DNA from: Candidatus Thiodictyon intracellulare
GTDB lineage: Bacteria; Pseudomonadota; Gammaproteobacteria; Chromatiales; Chromatiaceae
Reading direction: 5' to 3'
Length of the DNA: 8,502 nucleotides
NCBI GenBank assembly: GCA_016292295.1
Contig: JADNEJ010000174.1
Coordinates: forward strand, 1-8,502
Position 1 is the first letter of the stretch; each line of letters opens with the position of its first letter. The position numbers and the translations under genes were made by a program. A model generated the notes under the pieces. It saw only the letters and a list, made by a program, of their open reading frames with translations. It was not told where the DNA came from and ran no database searches. This document shows positions 1-6,914 of this stretch, in pieces.

Positions 1-1
1 C

Positions 2-279
2 GTCCAAGGGCCTCAGGCGGTGGCGCCGGTCGCTAAGTCCGACAGGCTGCTAGGCTGTGCCGTGAGATCTGGTCGGTCGCGGTACCCTTCGGTATATCCG
101 CGAGCAGCGTGACACTTTCGTGGACCTGATTCCGGCTGCCCTTTTACCAGCCGGTCATCGAAGAGGCCCTGCAGGACATCCTAAAAGACTTGGCCCGGCA
201 GTTGACACCCGACCCGGCGCAGCGGGCCATGCCGGGACGCATCAGGTCCTGGCGGGGTTTGTTGGTGGAGGTGGGCTGA
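2..279 (+). pseudogene. Frameshifted C-terminal remnant of an unidentified protein
   Basis: No continuous frame spans this stretch, but three consecutive frames join into one protein-like sequence. Frame 2 reads VQGPQAVAPVAKSDRLLG from position 2. Frame 3 reads DLVGRGTLRYIREQRDTF from position 66. Frame 1 reads FYQPVIEEALQDILKDLARQ from position 142 and ends at a TGA at 277-279 after RSWRGLLVEVG. The second shift falls in the CCCTTTT run at 139-145, where removing one base joins ...LIPAA to LYQPVIEE. The first shift lies near 60-66. The amphipathic, charged composition reads as genuine coding sequence rather than antisense shadow. The start lies left of the window. I do not recognise the family. 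It is convergent with the broken signalling gene that follows. Either this is real decay or, less likely, homopolymer indel errors in the assembly. Confidence 0.4.
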
Positions 280-324
280 GCCGGGCCCATTCATGCCTGA
301 AGCGCCATCAAATTGCCGCCGTTA

Positions 325-2474
325 CTACCCGACCACCACCTCATCCCAGTCGAAGACCGGCTGGTTAAGCAGTGGCTGGATGAGGGTACCCTGGACATAG
401 TGTACGCCGCTGGACCAGCCCGGGCCGATCAGGGCGGGGTCGTCGAGGCCCGCGGCGATGACGTCGGTCTCGCGCAGGCGCTGGCGGCGCAACAGGGCGT
501 TCAGGCGCTCCGGTGTGGCCTCGCGCACCGTGTCGGCGGCGAGCCGAACCAGGGACGGGTGCAGTTCCATCACCAGGTCCAGGGCGACCGGTCGACATCC
601 AACAGACAGATCCCGATCTCCAGTTTGCGCAACATTTTGGTCAGGAGCACGGCGAGATCCCAGTGTTCGAGTAGATCGGGGACCGTGAGCCCCAGGATGG
701 CAGCCGCGGGAGTCAGACCCTGGGCGCTCAATTGGTCGCGCAGCCACAGCATCCAGCCCGGGCTGACCAGGGTCTCCAGGTGCTGGAGGATGAGCAATTC
801 GAGCACGAGCTGTGAGTGTAGCTGCTCGGCGAGGACCGCAAGGGAGTGCATCATCACCCAGCGGTCGATCGCGACGGCGCGCCCGCAACGCTCCGCGATC
901 GGCAGGAAGCCCAGGATGGGATCAAGGCCCCGTCCTCTTCGGCCAAGCGCAACAGGACCTGCAGGCAGTGTCGGCCCTGTGGACTCACGACCGCCAGCGG
1001 TTGGTAAAAGAGCCGGAAGCCATGGCCCGGAGTGGCTTCGGTCAGGGCCTGCGCAATCAGCCGGTCGATGCGCTGTTCATGGAAGACATCCTCCGGCCCC
1101 GGAGCGCTCGGTTGATAGATCACGAGACGATCACCGCCGGACTGCTGGGCCTGGGCACAGGCCATCTGCGCTAAGGAGATGAGAGTCAGTGCGTCCCCCG
1201 GCTGGTGCGCAAGAGGCCCAGTCCGATGCTCAGACGGGGCCTTGATCACAAATCCGCCCAAGCTCGGCCGGCCCATGTGGGTTTGCGCGCGCAAGACCAT
1301 GTTCTGCAAGGGAGCGGCGACACCGGGACTGAACAAGGTGAGCGGAATTATGATCAAGGCCCTCAGGCGGACCCCGATGGATTGTCCGGCGAGGGCGAGC
1401 GGCGCGGCGGCAATCCCCTCGCGCAGTTCCGCAACGGCCTCCAACAGGGTGTCCGGCCCTGGGTACCGCAGCAACAGGGCGTGATAGTGGTCGTCCAGGC
1501 AGGCGGCCAGATCGGTCGACTCCAACTGCTCATGCAGGTGCCGACCGAGGGCTTGCCGCAGCAGGTTGAGCCCCCCGGGCCCAGGCGTTGCGCGAGTTCG
1601 GCGGTGCCGTCGAGGGCCACCAGGAGGAGCGCACTGCCTGGGTGGGCGACGGGGGCTGCGCAACTGCCTGCTCCAGCACCATGAGGAAATGGCGCCGGGT
1701 CGCCAGCCCGGTGGCGGGGTCGCGCTGGTCGGCCAAGTCCGAGTGGCGGCGCCGGGCCGCGGCGGCGTCGATGCGCTGCGTCACGGTCTTGGTTAGGAGG
1801 CCGAGGTCGCTCAGGGTCGCGTTCAGCGGAGAGAAAGAGGATCGGCACCGCCCGCAAGGCTGCTCGCGGATGATGGTCGCCAATTCCGCTCCGTCGGCTC
1901 TCGGCATATTGAGGCCCATCAGGATCAAGTCGGGTTCGAAGACCGCCAGCACCTCCAGTGCCCCAGTGGATCTGTGAGTACGCGCACTTGGAAGCCGGCG
2001 GCGCTCAGGAACCACTCGGCCAGGAGCGTCTGGGTGGCGTCGTCATCGATCACCAGCACCCGGCGGGCCGTCTTGGGCTGAGCCCCGCAGGCGCAGAGCA
2101 AGGTCGCCACCAGGTCATCGGTCAACACCGGGGCCATCAGGCAGGACGCCGCATTGATCCGCAGGGTTTGCAGACGCAGGCTGGTCTCCTTGGTGTGGGT
2201 GATTACCAACAGATGCCGCGCCGTGACACCATCCCGCTCAAGGGCATCGATCCAGGCCCGCAGGGCCTGACCGGGTGCGAGCAGTGCGGTCTCTAGGATC
2301 AGCGCCAGGTATATGGACCTTGCGGCGGGAGGCCTCGGCATGGTCGTCGTCGGTGCGCAGATCGACTCTCTGTTCCGCGAGCAGGGGAGCGATACGCTTG
2401 GGTAGATCGGGGTCGATACCGAGGTACAGGACCCTGGGCTCGGTAGTCTGTGCGCTGTCGTTACGGTCGTGCAT
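325..2474 (-). pseudogene. Degenerate REC-REC-GGDEF-EAL (FimX-like) signalling protein, multiply frameshifted
   Basis: Read on the minus strand with frame changes, this is one ancestral protein of roughly 670 residues. The likely start is the ATG at 2474, preceded by GGAG four bases upstream. Domain order: a receiver-like N-terminus (RVLYLGIDPDLPKRIAPL); a second receiver (RVLVIDDDATQTLLAEWF, then DLILMGLNMP and VPILFLSAERD); a GGDEF-type domain (DPATGLATRRHF, LLLVALDG, DDHYHALLLRY where GGDEF should be); and an EAL-type domain (FRLFYQPLAVV, CLQVLLRL, FLPIAERCGRAVAIDRW, then a C-terminus ending DWDEVVVG and a stop at 325-327). The receiver phosphoacceptor Asp is Gly (LMGLNMP), GGDEF is not conserved, and the EAL/EVL Glu is Gln. 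Degenerate GGDEF and EVL domains recall FimX, a c-di-GMP receptor of type IV pilus systems, but that assignment is tentative. Frame changes lie near 2320, 1965, 1850, 1820, 1640, 1590, 1190, 912 and 585, and a 124-bp element interrupts the GGDEF domain at 1238-1361. No intact product is possible. Confidence 0.8.
1238..1361 (+). mobile_element. Miniature inverted-repeat element, copy A (124 bp)
   Basis: The ends are imperfect inverted repeats: the left end and the reverse complement of the right end both fit GGCCTTGATCAyAAwTCCGC. The flanks are 9-bp direct repeats, CTCAGACGG at 1229-1237 and CTCAGGCGG at 1362-1370, differing at one base. The insertion interrupts the GGDEF-type domain of the minus-strand pseudogene. 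Removing the element plus one repeat copy rejoins SIGVRL to SIGLGLL, the expected conserved strand of that domain, which supports the boundaries. The element is far too short for a transposase, so it would need one supplied in trans. The mismatch in the target duplication suggests an older insertion than copies B and C. Confidence 0.88.
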
Positions 2475-2625
2475 TTCGCTCCGGCGGCAGCCTGCCAGGT
2501 CCGGGATGCGGATAGTCAAACCATAGCAGAGCGGGATCGCGAGCGGCAGTAGGGCGTCACAAACTCAACAGTGTCCGTCAGATCATCCCGCGGACGACGC
2601 GAGCGCACCATCGATGTGCGCAAGC

Positions 2626-2749
2626 GGCCTTGATCATAATTCCGCCCACCTTGTTCAGTCCCGGCGTCGCCGCTCCCATGCAGAACATGGTCTTCCGCGC
2701 GAAAACCCACATGGGTCGGCCAACCTTGGGCAGATTTGTGATCAAGGCC
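2626..2749 (-). mobile_element. Miniature inverted-repeat element, copy B (124 bp), inverted
   Basis: This is the same element as copy A in the opposite orientation, with GGCCTTGATCATAATTCCGC at its left end and GATCAAGGCC at its right. It is flanked by perfect 9-bp direct repeats TGCGCAAGC at 2617-2625 and 2750-2758. The second duplication unit carries the uninterrupted site GATG-TGCGCAAGC-CACCGGG at about 3141-3160. The filled and empty alleles therefore sit side by side and define element length and target duplication without outside data. The insertion came after the tandem duplication, and it lies downstream of the truncated transpeptidase fragment. Confidence 0.93.
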
Positions 2750-2764
2750 TGCGCAAGCCACCGG

Positions 2765-2791
2765 GCAATGGAACCGCAGGGGCACCATTGC
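2765..2791. repeat. Inverted repeat (hairpin) downstream of the transpeptidase fragment, unit 1 copy
   Basis: GCAATGG and CCATTGC form a 7-bp perfect stem around a 13-base loop. It is the duplicated counterpart of the hairpin at 3160-3186. No T-tract follows on either strand, so it is not a classical intrinsic terminator. Confidence 0.4.
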
Positions 2792-2802
2792 GGCGGGCGC
2801 GG

Positions 2803-3068
2803 TGAGGGCAGGATCTCGACCGGGGGGACCTTGGGTCGTGAGTGACCAGATCTCGTCGATCTCCATATTGGTGACGGCAATGCACCCGAAGGTCCAATCG
2901 CCGGAGCGCTTCTCCCTGCCCTCCGTGGGGGTGCCGTGGATCATGATTAGGCCGCCCGGGTCGTTGCCTTGAACCCGGGCCCGCAGGCGATCGGTCGTGC
3001 TTGGATAGGAAATGCGCAAGGCTTTGCGGTACTTGCTCCGGTCGCTGCGCTGATCGACGAAGTAGTGC
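2803..3068 (-). pseudogene. Truncated duplicate of the L,D-transpeptidase C-terminal half
   Basis: The minus-strand reading gives RSDRSKYRKALRISYPSTT, then GNDPGGLIMIHGTPTEGREK and GDWTFGCIAVTNMEIDEIW. These match residues ~102-180 of the intact gene at 3198-3764, including the catalytic-motif Cys. The fragment has no start codon, signal peptide or N-terminal half, because the duplication breakpoint at 3068/3069 falls at about residue 101. Near its 3' end an extra G in a G run (about 2820-2826) shifts the frame, and the position of the original TGA stop now reads TCA. It is nonfunctional by structure, being a by-product of the tandem duplication. Confidence 0.88.
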
Positions 3069-3462
3069 GAGCGGCAGTAGAGCATCACAAACGCAACAGT
3101 GTCCGTCGGATCATCCCGCGGATGACGCGAGCACACCATCGATGTGCGCAAGCCACCGGGCAATGGAACCGCAAGGGCACCATTGCGACGGGCGCGGTCA
3201 GGGCAGGATCTCGACTGGGGTACCTTGGGTCGTGAGTGACCAGATCTCGTCGATCTCCATATTGGTGACGGCAATGCACCCGAAGGTCCAATCGCCGGAG
3301 CGCTTCTCCCTGCCCTCCGTGGGGGTGCCGTGGATCATGATCAGGCCGCCCGGGTCGTTGCCTTGCACCCGAGCCCGCAGGCGATCGGTCGTGCTCGGAT
3401 AAGAGATGCGCAGGGCCTTGCGGTACTTGCTCCGGTCGCTGCGCTCAACGACGAAGTAGTGC
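3069..3462. repeat. Tandem duplication unit 2 (proximal, part of the intact gene)
   Basis: This 394-bp unit is directly adjacent to unit 1. It runs from GAGCGGCAGTA at 3069, the sequence downstream of the L,D-transpeptidase stop, to CGACGAAGTAGTGC ending at 3462 inside the gene. It lacks the miniature element and so preserves the pre-insertion site. The junction AGTAGTGC-GAGCGGCAGTA at 3068/3069 has no long homology with the flanks; only a shared GC is seen at the breakpoint. Confidence 0.9.
3160..3186. repeat. Inverted repeat 12 bp after the L,D-transpeptidase stop
   Basis: GCAATGG (3160-3166) and CCATTGC (3180-3186) form a 7-bp stem, and an inner CC-GCAA-GG could close the loop. It sits just downstream of the minus-strand stop at 3198-3200. 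A second small dyad, TCATCC-CGC-GGATGA, is at 3111-3125. Neither is followed by a T-tract on the transcribed strand, so a role in 3'-end formation or mRNA stability is only a guess. Confidence 0.4.
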
Positions 3463-3764
3463 CCCTCAGGGGTCCGTCCATCACCCTGATAGCGCTTGTG
3501 GCCCGTCGGCTGGTAACCCAGCGCGATCTTGTAGGTGCGCACTGGGGTGTTGCCCCGCATCAGGTAGAGGCGTCGCGCCGATTTCTTGACGAGGATCCGG
3601 TCGGCGAGCGGCAGTGCGTCCGTGTGCTCGGACGCGGCCGGCGAGGCTGCGGGGACGGACGGGCGCGGGGCGGGCTTGTTCAACCAGGGCAAGGAGAAGG
3701 CTTGGGCGGCAAGTGGACTGACAAGGGCGCCAAGCAGGAGCATTAAACGGCTGAAATTGCGCAT
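3198..3764 (-). CDS. L,D-transpeptidase (YkuD family), exported
   Basis: The product is 188 residues. Residues 1-22 form a signal peptide: charged RNFSR, hydrophobic LMLLLGALVSPLA, then AQA before the likely cleavage point. A Pro/Ala-rich linker (about 28-48) leads to the YkuD domain from about residue 55. Visible motifs are RILVKKSARRLYLM, KIALGYQPTGHKRYQGDGRT with TPEGHY, the conserved His in MIHGTP (H145), and the catalytic Cys in DWTFGCIAVTN (C163). The family forms 3-3 cross-links or anchors lipoproteins on peptidoglycan in the periplasm using an active-site Cys. Here Phe sits before GC, where other family members often have another residue such as His or Asp. I chose the ATG at 3764 because it places the signal peptide at the terminus; a GTG at 3815 would add 17 residues ahead of it. 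Neither start has a clear ribosome binding site. The 3' half of the gene is tandemly duplicated downstream. Confidence 0.9.
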   Translation of the reverse strand: MRNFSRLMLLLGALVSPLAAQAFSLPWLNKPAPRPSVPAASPAASEHTDALPLADRILVKKSARRLYLMRGNTPVRTYKIALGYQPTGHKRYQGDGRTPEGHYFVVERSDRSKYRKALRISYPSTTDRLRARVQGNDPGGLIMIHGTPTEGREKRSGDWTFGCIAVTNMEIDEIWSLTTQGTPVEILP

Positions 3765-3890
3765 GTCGACAAACTGGTTGCGAGTGAAAGTTAAAGTACT
3801 CTCTAGTTTACTCACCCAGCGTCTGCACTGCTACCCCCCGAGTGCAGGCGCGGGCGGTGCGCACGCGCTCCCGGAGCGGCCGTTGCGACC

Positions 3891-3916
3891 TCCCCCGTTG
3901 GGGGCCGGATGGCCCC
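3891..3916 (-). terminator. GC-rich hairpins after mltD, possible 3' end signal
   Basis: GGGGCC-GGAT-GGCCCC (3901-3916) is a perfect 6-bp stem with a four-base loop. It overlaps an alternative stem CCCCC-GTT-GGGGG at 3891-3903. It lies about 14 bases beyond the mltD stop in the direction of transcription. There is no T-tract, so intrinsic termination is unproven. It could be a transcript-end stabilising structure between mltD and the co-oriented transpeptidase gene. Confidence 0.35.
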
Positions 3917-3929
3917 GTCTAATGACCCG

Positions 3930-5396
3930 TCACAAAGAGGCGAACTCGGGACCATGCCGATAGATATGAATCACCCCGCCATGTCGCAGGTCGTTGGCCG
4001 CGAAGGGGTTCCAGCGCATCAGGTCGCCGACACTGACGTTGTAGCGGCGGGCGATGCCGTTGAGCGAGTCGCCCTTTTGAACGCGGTGGTTGACCAGATT
4101 GGCGGCCGTCATGCCGCCGCCCGGGTTGGCGCTGTCCGGGCTTGGAATGCGCAGGCTCTGCCCCGGTAACAGGGGTTCACGCGGCTGCATGGCGTTCGCC
4201 GCGGCGAGTTCATTCAGGTCCACCTTGCGGACGCCGGCGACGGAGGCCAGGGTGTCACCGCCTTTGACGACATAGATGGCGGCCGCGGGCCTGGCCCTAG
4301 GCACGAGTACGGCGGGTTGGCTAAGCGCCTGGGCGACCGCCCTGGGGTTGGCGACGGCCAGTGAGGTGGCCACCATGACGTGGGACTGGGGAAGCGCGGC
4401 GGTGGCGCGTGTGCCCGTCCCGGCCGGGACCACCAGTTGTCCCGGACCCTGCGGTGAAGTCTGGCCGCGTTTGAGCCCGGCATTGAGCGTCTGCAGCTGC
4501 GCGAGCCCTATACCGCTGGCCGCGGCGACGCGCGCCAGGTCCACCGGCCGGTCCGTGCGCACCACCTCCAGTTGGGGTGCGCTCGGCACCGGCGGCAGGT
4601 GCACCCCGTTCTGGGCCGGCTCTGCCACCATGCGCGCGGCCGCCAGGATTTGGGGTACGTAGTTCTTGGTCTCGGTCGGCAGGTTCAGGGACCAGAAGTC
4701 GGTGGGCAGGCCGCGCGCGCGGTTGGCGGCCTGGGCGGACTCGACTCGGGCCGGGCCGCAGTTGTAGGCCGCCATGGCCAGTTCCCAGTTGCCGCCCAGG
4801 CGCCCCTGGAGTTGTTGCAGATAGTCCATGGCCGCACGGGTAGAGGCCATGACGTCGCGTCGCTCATCCTGCCAGGCGTCCTGGCGCAGGCCCATCTCGC
4901 GGCCGGTGTAAGGCATGAACTGCCACATGCCGGCGGCCGCCACCGGGGAGGTGGCCGCTGGGTTGTAGCGGCTCTCGATGTGGGGGAGCAGGGCCAGTTC
5001 GGCCGGCAGCCCACGACGTTCAATCTCGCCGATAACCACATGGAGATAGGGTTTTGCCCGCTCCGAGAGTTTAGACAGGAACTGTGGATCGCGGCGGAAG
5101 GTGCTGACCTTCTCATCAATGCGCCCATTGGCGTGCAGATTGAGCTTCATGTCGGCGCGCACGCGCGTCCACAGATCAGCGCCTGACCCCTGAGGGCTGC
5201 GCCCCTGGGTGCTGCGCGCCCCGTCCCCGGCGGGACGGACGTAACCATATTCGCGGGCTGAGACCAGACTACCGTAGTTGTCCTCACCGGCGGTGTAGCG
5301 GGCCTCTTTGGTGGCGCAGCCGGAGACGGCAAGCGCGGCAAGAAAAATGGAAAAAGGCGCACCTTGGCGGCGCGCCATGCGTGTGAAAGATCTCAT
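3930..5396 (-). CDS. mltD: Membrane-bound lytic murein transglycosylase D
   Basis: The product is 488 residues from the chosen ATG. It begins with a lipoprotein signal peptide with lipobox VSGC, giving lipidated C27 and an outer-membrane-anchored periplasmic enzyme. The transglycosylase (SLT) domain spans about 115-260, with catalytic Glu in ALLPHIESRYNP (E141), then AAGMWQFMPYTGREMGL, the AYNCGP motif and TKNYVP. Two C-terminal LysM peptidoglycan-binding domains follow: about 374-418 (YVVKGGDTLASVA) and 435-480 (HRVQKGDSLNGIARRYNVSV). The family cleaves the MurNAc-GlcNAc bond, forming 1,6-anhydroMurNAc ends. Length is close to the usual ~450 residues. The frame is open further upstream to an ATG at 5468, but that would put 24 extra residues before the signal peptide. 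The ATG at 5396 is preceded by a G-rich stretch (GGGGG). A further in-frame ATG at 5378 is also possible. gloB, usually adjacent in related genomes, is missing here. Confidence 0.95.
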   Translation of the reverse strand: MRSFTRMARRQGAPFSIFLAALAVSGCATKEARYTAGEDNYGSLVSAREYGYVRPAGDGARSTQGRSPQGSGADLWTRVRADMKLNLHANGRIDEKVSTFRRDPQFLSKLSERAKPYLHVVIGEIERRGLPAELALLPHIESRYNPAATSPVAAAGMWQFMPYTGREMGLRQDAWQDERRDVMASTRAAMDYLQQLQGRLGGNWELAMAAYNCGPARVESAQAANRARGLPTDFWSLNLPTETKNYVPQILAAARMVAEPAQNGVHLPPVPSAPQLEVVRTDRPVDLARVAAASGIGLAQLQTLNAGLKRGQTSPQGPGQLVVPAGTGTRATAALPQSHVMVATSLAVANPRAVAQALSQPAVLVPRARPAAAIYVVKGGDTLASVAGVRKVDLNELAAANAMQPREPLLPGQSLRIPSPDSANPGGGMTAANLVNHRVQKGDSLNGIARRYNVSVGDLMRWNPFAANDLRHGGVIHIYRHGPEFASL

Positions 5397-5682
5397 CGAA
5401 CCCCCGGAGCCAAGCATAAGTACTTGGTTTAAATAACTTCCCACGAGTTTTATGGGTATGATACGCAAACCGGGCGGTCATTACCAGACCTAAGACCCGG
5501 ACATGACCCCCGGGGACACGCGGACAGGACGCCCGTTACCGGCTACCATGGGGTGCCTCGGGAGAGGTGCGAGCGCCGGTGCGCCGCGGTTCGCACCTGA
5601 CGTTCGGGGGCGCTGGAGCCAGTCTAGTCGGCGCGATTTCGGAACTTTCACGTTTTCACCGCGCTCGTTTAGAGGCAATTGA
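5397..5682. other. Divergent intergenic region between mltD and the methyltransferase gene
   Basis: About 286 bp separate the two divergent starts. The mltD-proximal half is AT-richer (TTTAAATAACTT around 5428) and presumably holds the mltD promoter, though I cannot place -35/-10 boxes confidently. The other half is GC-rich and contains a hairpin at 5565-5598. In comparable gammaproteobacterial loci gloB sits here on the minus strand. I see no metallo-beta-lactamase motif (THxHxD) or other trace of it. Confidence 0.5.
5565..5598. repeat. 8-bp perfect inverted repeat in the divergent intergenic region
   Basis: AGGTGCGA (5565-5572) and TCGCACCT (5591-5598) are exact reverse complements separated by 18 GC-rich bases. 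The loop itself contains GCGC-CGGT-GCGC, which can nest. It lies 85 bp upstream of the methyltransferase start. It could be an operator, a leader hairpin, or the terminator of a gene that is now lost. Confidence 0.4.
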
Positions 5683-6489
5683 ATGACCGGTTGCAGAGGC
5701 CCAGGCTCTCCCTTCGCAAGTCTCGAGCACTGGTACCGCACGCCCCTTGGCCGAGAGGTGGCGGCCAGGGAAGGGGACTGCCTCATGGAACTGCTCCATG
5801 ACAGCTTCGGCTACTACTTGGTACAGATCGGTGTCGGCGCCTGTTTCCCCGAGGTTATGGCGGCCAGCCGCATCCGCCATCAGGTGCTGGTGCCCGGTCA
5901 GTTGGCGAGCGGACCGCGCGGCCTGGAAGTCGTGGCGTATCCGCAGGCGCTGCCGCTGGCCGCCGACGCCGTCGATGCGATACTCCTGCCCCATACCCTG
6001 GATTTCGCGGCGGACCCGCGGCTGGTGTTACGCGAGGTGGAGCGGGTGTTGATCGCCGAGGGGCGGGTGATCATTCTCGGGTTCAATGCGCTCAGCAGTT
6101 GGGGCCTTCTACGGTTGCTGTACCGGTCCCGTCGGCGTGTGCCCTGGTGCGGGCGCTTTCTTACCACCTACCAGGTCGAAGACTGGTTGTCACTCTTGGG
6201 GTTCGATGTGGAAGTGCGCAAACAGCTCATGTTCAGGCCGCCCGTGCGCGGCGCCCAGGGGCGCCGCTTGGCGGTGTTCGACGCGCTGGGGCGGAGATTG
6301 TGGCCAGCACTGGGCGGCGTCTATGCGATCAAGGCCGTGAAGCGCGTCTCCACTCTGACCCCGTTGCGGCCCTCGTGGAGTGCTCGCCACGCGCTGTTGG
6401 CCGGCGGGGCAATCGAGCCGAGCGTCCGTCATGGTCTGTCGGGGGCTGGTCGGGGCAGTCGTTGCGCCCACGGAGGTCACGATGTCTGA
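5683..6489 (+). CDS. Class I SAM-dependent methyltransferase (YafS-like)
   Basis: The product is 268 residues. The N-terminus [20 protein letters not shown] is the typical opening of the methyltransferase encoded next to rnhA in gammaproteobacteria. It is followed by [15 protein letters not shown], corresponding to the degenerate SAM-binding first strand and loop. Then come [20 protein letters not shown] and [19 protein letters not shown], matching the Methyltransf_11 fold, and [18 protein letters not shown]. Substrate is unknown; the assignment rests on fold motifs and synteny. AGAGG lies about seven bases before the ATG. The 3' end overlaps rnhA by eight bases (6482-6489), so the two are probably co-transcribed and translationally coupled. 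The last ~35 residues are Gly/Ser/Arg-rich and poorly conserved in appearance. The protein is likely cytoplasmic, as I see no signal peptide or membrane segment. Confidence 0.87.
   Translation: MTGCRGPGSPFASLEHWYRTPLGREVAAREGDCLMELLHDSFGYYLVQIGVGACFPEVMAASRIRHQVLVPGQLASGPRGLEVVAYPQALPLAADAVDAILLPHTLDFAADPRLVLREVERVLIAEGRVIILGFNALSSWGLLRLLYRSRRRVPWCGRFLTTYQVEDWLSLLGFDVEVRKQLMFRPPVRGAQGRRLAVFDALGRRLWPALGGVYAIKAVKRVSTLTPLRPSWSARHALLAGGAIEPSVRHGLSGAGRGSRCAHGGHDV
6472..6476 (+). promoter_or_regulatory. Shine-Dalgarno sequence of rnhA inside the methyltransferase gene
   Basis: GGAGG ends five bases before the ATG at 6482. It decides the rnhA start over the upstream in-frame ATG at 6380, which would add 34 non-homologous residues. 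Confidence 0.75.
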
Positions 6490-6913
6490 GTCGGTCCTGG
6501 CCTTTACCGATGGCGCCTGCAAGGGCAATCCCGGGCCCGGGGGCTGGGGGGTCCTGCTGCGCTGCGGTGCAATCGAGAAAGAACTGTGCGGGGGCGAACC
6601 GGCGACCACCAATAACCGCATGGAACTAATGGCCGTGATCGCCGCAATGGAGTCCCTCAAACGACCTACCTGCATCAGGGTCACCACCGATTCGCAGTAT
6701 GTCAAACGCGGCATCACCGAGTGGATGACCAACTGGAAGCGCAACGATTGGCTTACCGCCGGGCGTCAGCCGGTCAAGAACCGAGACCTCTGGGAGCGAC
6801 TCGACGGTGCTCTGGCCCCCCACCAAGTCAGTTGGCATTGGGTCAAAGGCCATGCCGGCCACGCCGAGAACGAGCGCGCCGACCGCCTGGCCAACCAGGG
6901 CATCCCGCGCTGA
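6482..6913 (+). CDS. rnhA: Ribonuclease HI
   Basis: The product is 143 residues, close to the family length of about 155. It degrades the RNA strand of RNA:DNA hybrids in the cytoplasm, including Okazaki primers and R-loops. All catalytic residues are present with the same numbering as the E. coli enzyme: D10 ([16 protein letters not shown]), E48 (TNNRMEL), D70 ([11 protein letters not shown]), H124 ([15 protein letters not shown]) and D134. The basic-protrusion region [10 protein letters not shown] is also retained. The protein ends GIPR. The stop TGA (6911-6913) lies inside the 9-bp target duplication of the miniature element that starts at 6915, so the insertion left the coding sequence untouched. 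The start overlaps the preceding methyltransferase gene by eight bases. Confidence 0.98.
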   Translation: MSESVLAFTDGACKGNPGPGGWGVLLRCGAIEKELCGGEPATTNNRMELMAVIAAMESLKRPTCIRVTTDSQYVKRGITEWMTNWKRNDWLTAGRQPVKNRDLWERLDGALAPHQVSWHWVKGHAGHAENERADRLANQGIPR

Positions 6914-6914
6914 G

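Larger units (their letters stand above)
2541..3068. repeat. Tandem duplication unit 1 (distal, contains element copy B)
   Basis: This segment repeats 3069-3462 almost base for base. Both units begin GAGCGGCAGTA and end CGACGAAGTAGTGC. Unit 1 is 528 bp because it carries a 124-bp element plus a 9-bp target duplication and one extra G near 2820; without these it matches the 394-bp unit 2. It contains a copy of the last ~87 codons of the L,D-transpeptidase gene plus ~130 bp of its downstream flank. Scattered substitutions between the units show the duplication is not very recent. Confidence 0.9.

Noticed and set aside
1..20. Window start resembles the right end of element copy A plus its target repeat (16 of 20 bases alike, sharing CCTCAGGCGG)
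   Set aside because: Too short and mismatched in the terminal GATCAAGGCC itself. The same bases read as coding in the left-edge remnant, so coincidence is likelier than a fourth copy.
313..1182. A 289-residue plus-strand open frame
   Set aside because: It is antisense to the EAL-type pseudogene and its Arg/Ser/Pro-rich sequence is typical of a GC shadow.
2516..3274. A 252-residue minus-strand open frame across the duplicated region
   Set aside because: It is a composite of the transpeptidase flank, the truncated duplicate, element copy B and flank again. It has no coherent start and its domain content is explained by the duplication.
3765..3929. A promoter for the L,D-transpeptidase gene in the 165-bp gap after mltD
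   Set aside because: AT-richer bases near 3785-3812 could hold a -10 box, but no convincing -35/-10 pair could be placed by eye.
4572..5186. A long plus-strand open frame of 204 residues
   Set aside because: It is antisense to the transglycosylase domain of mltD, which has clear motifs; high GC leaves the opposite strand open.
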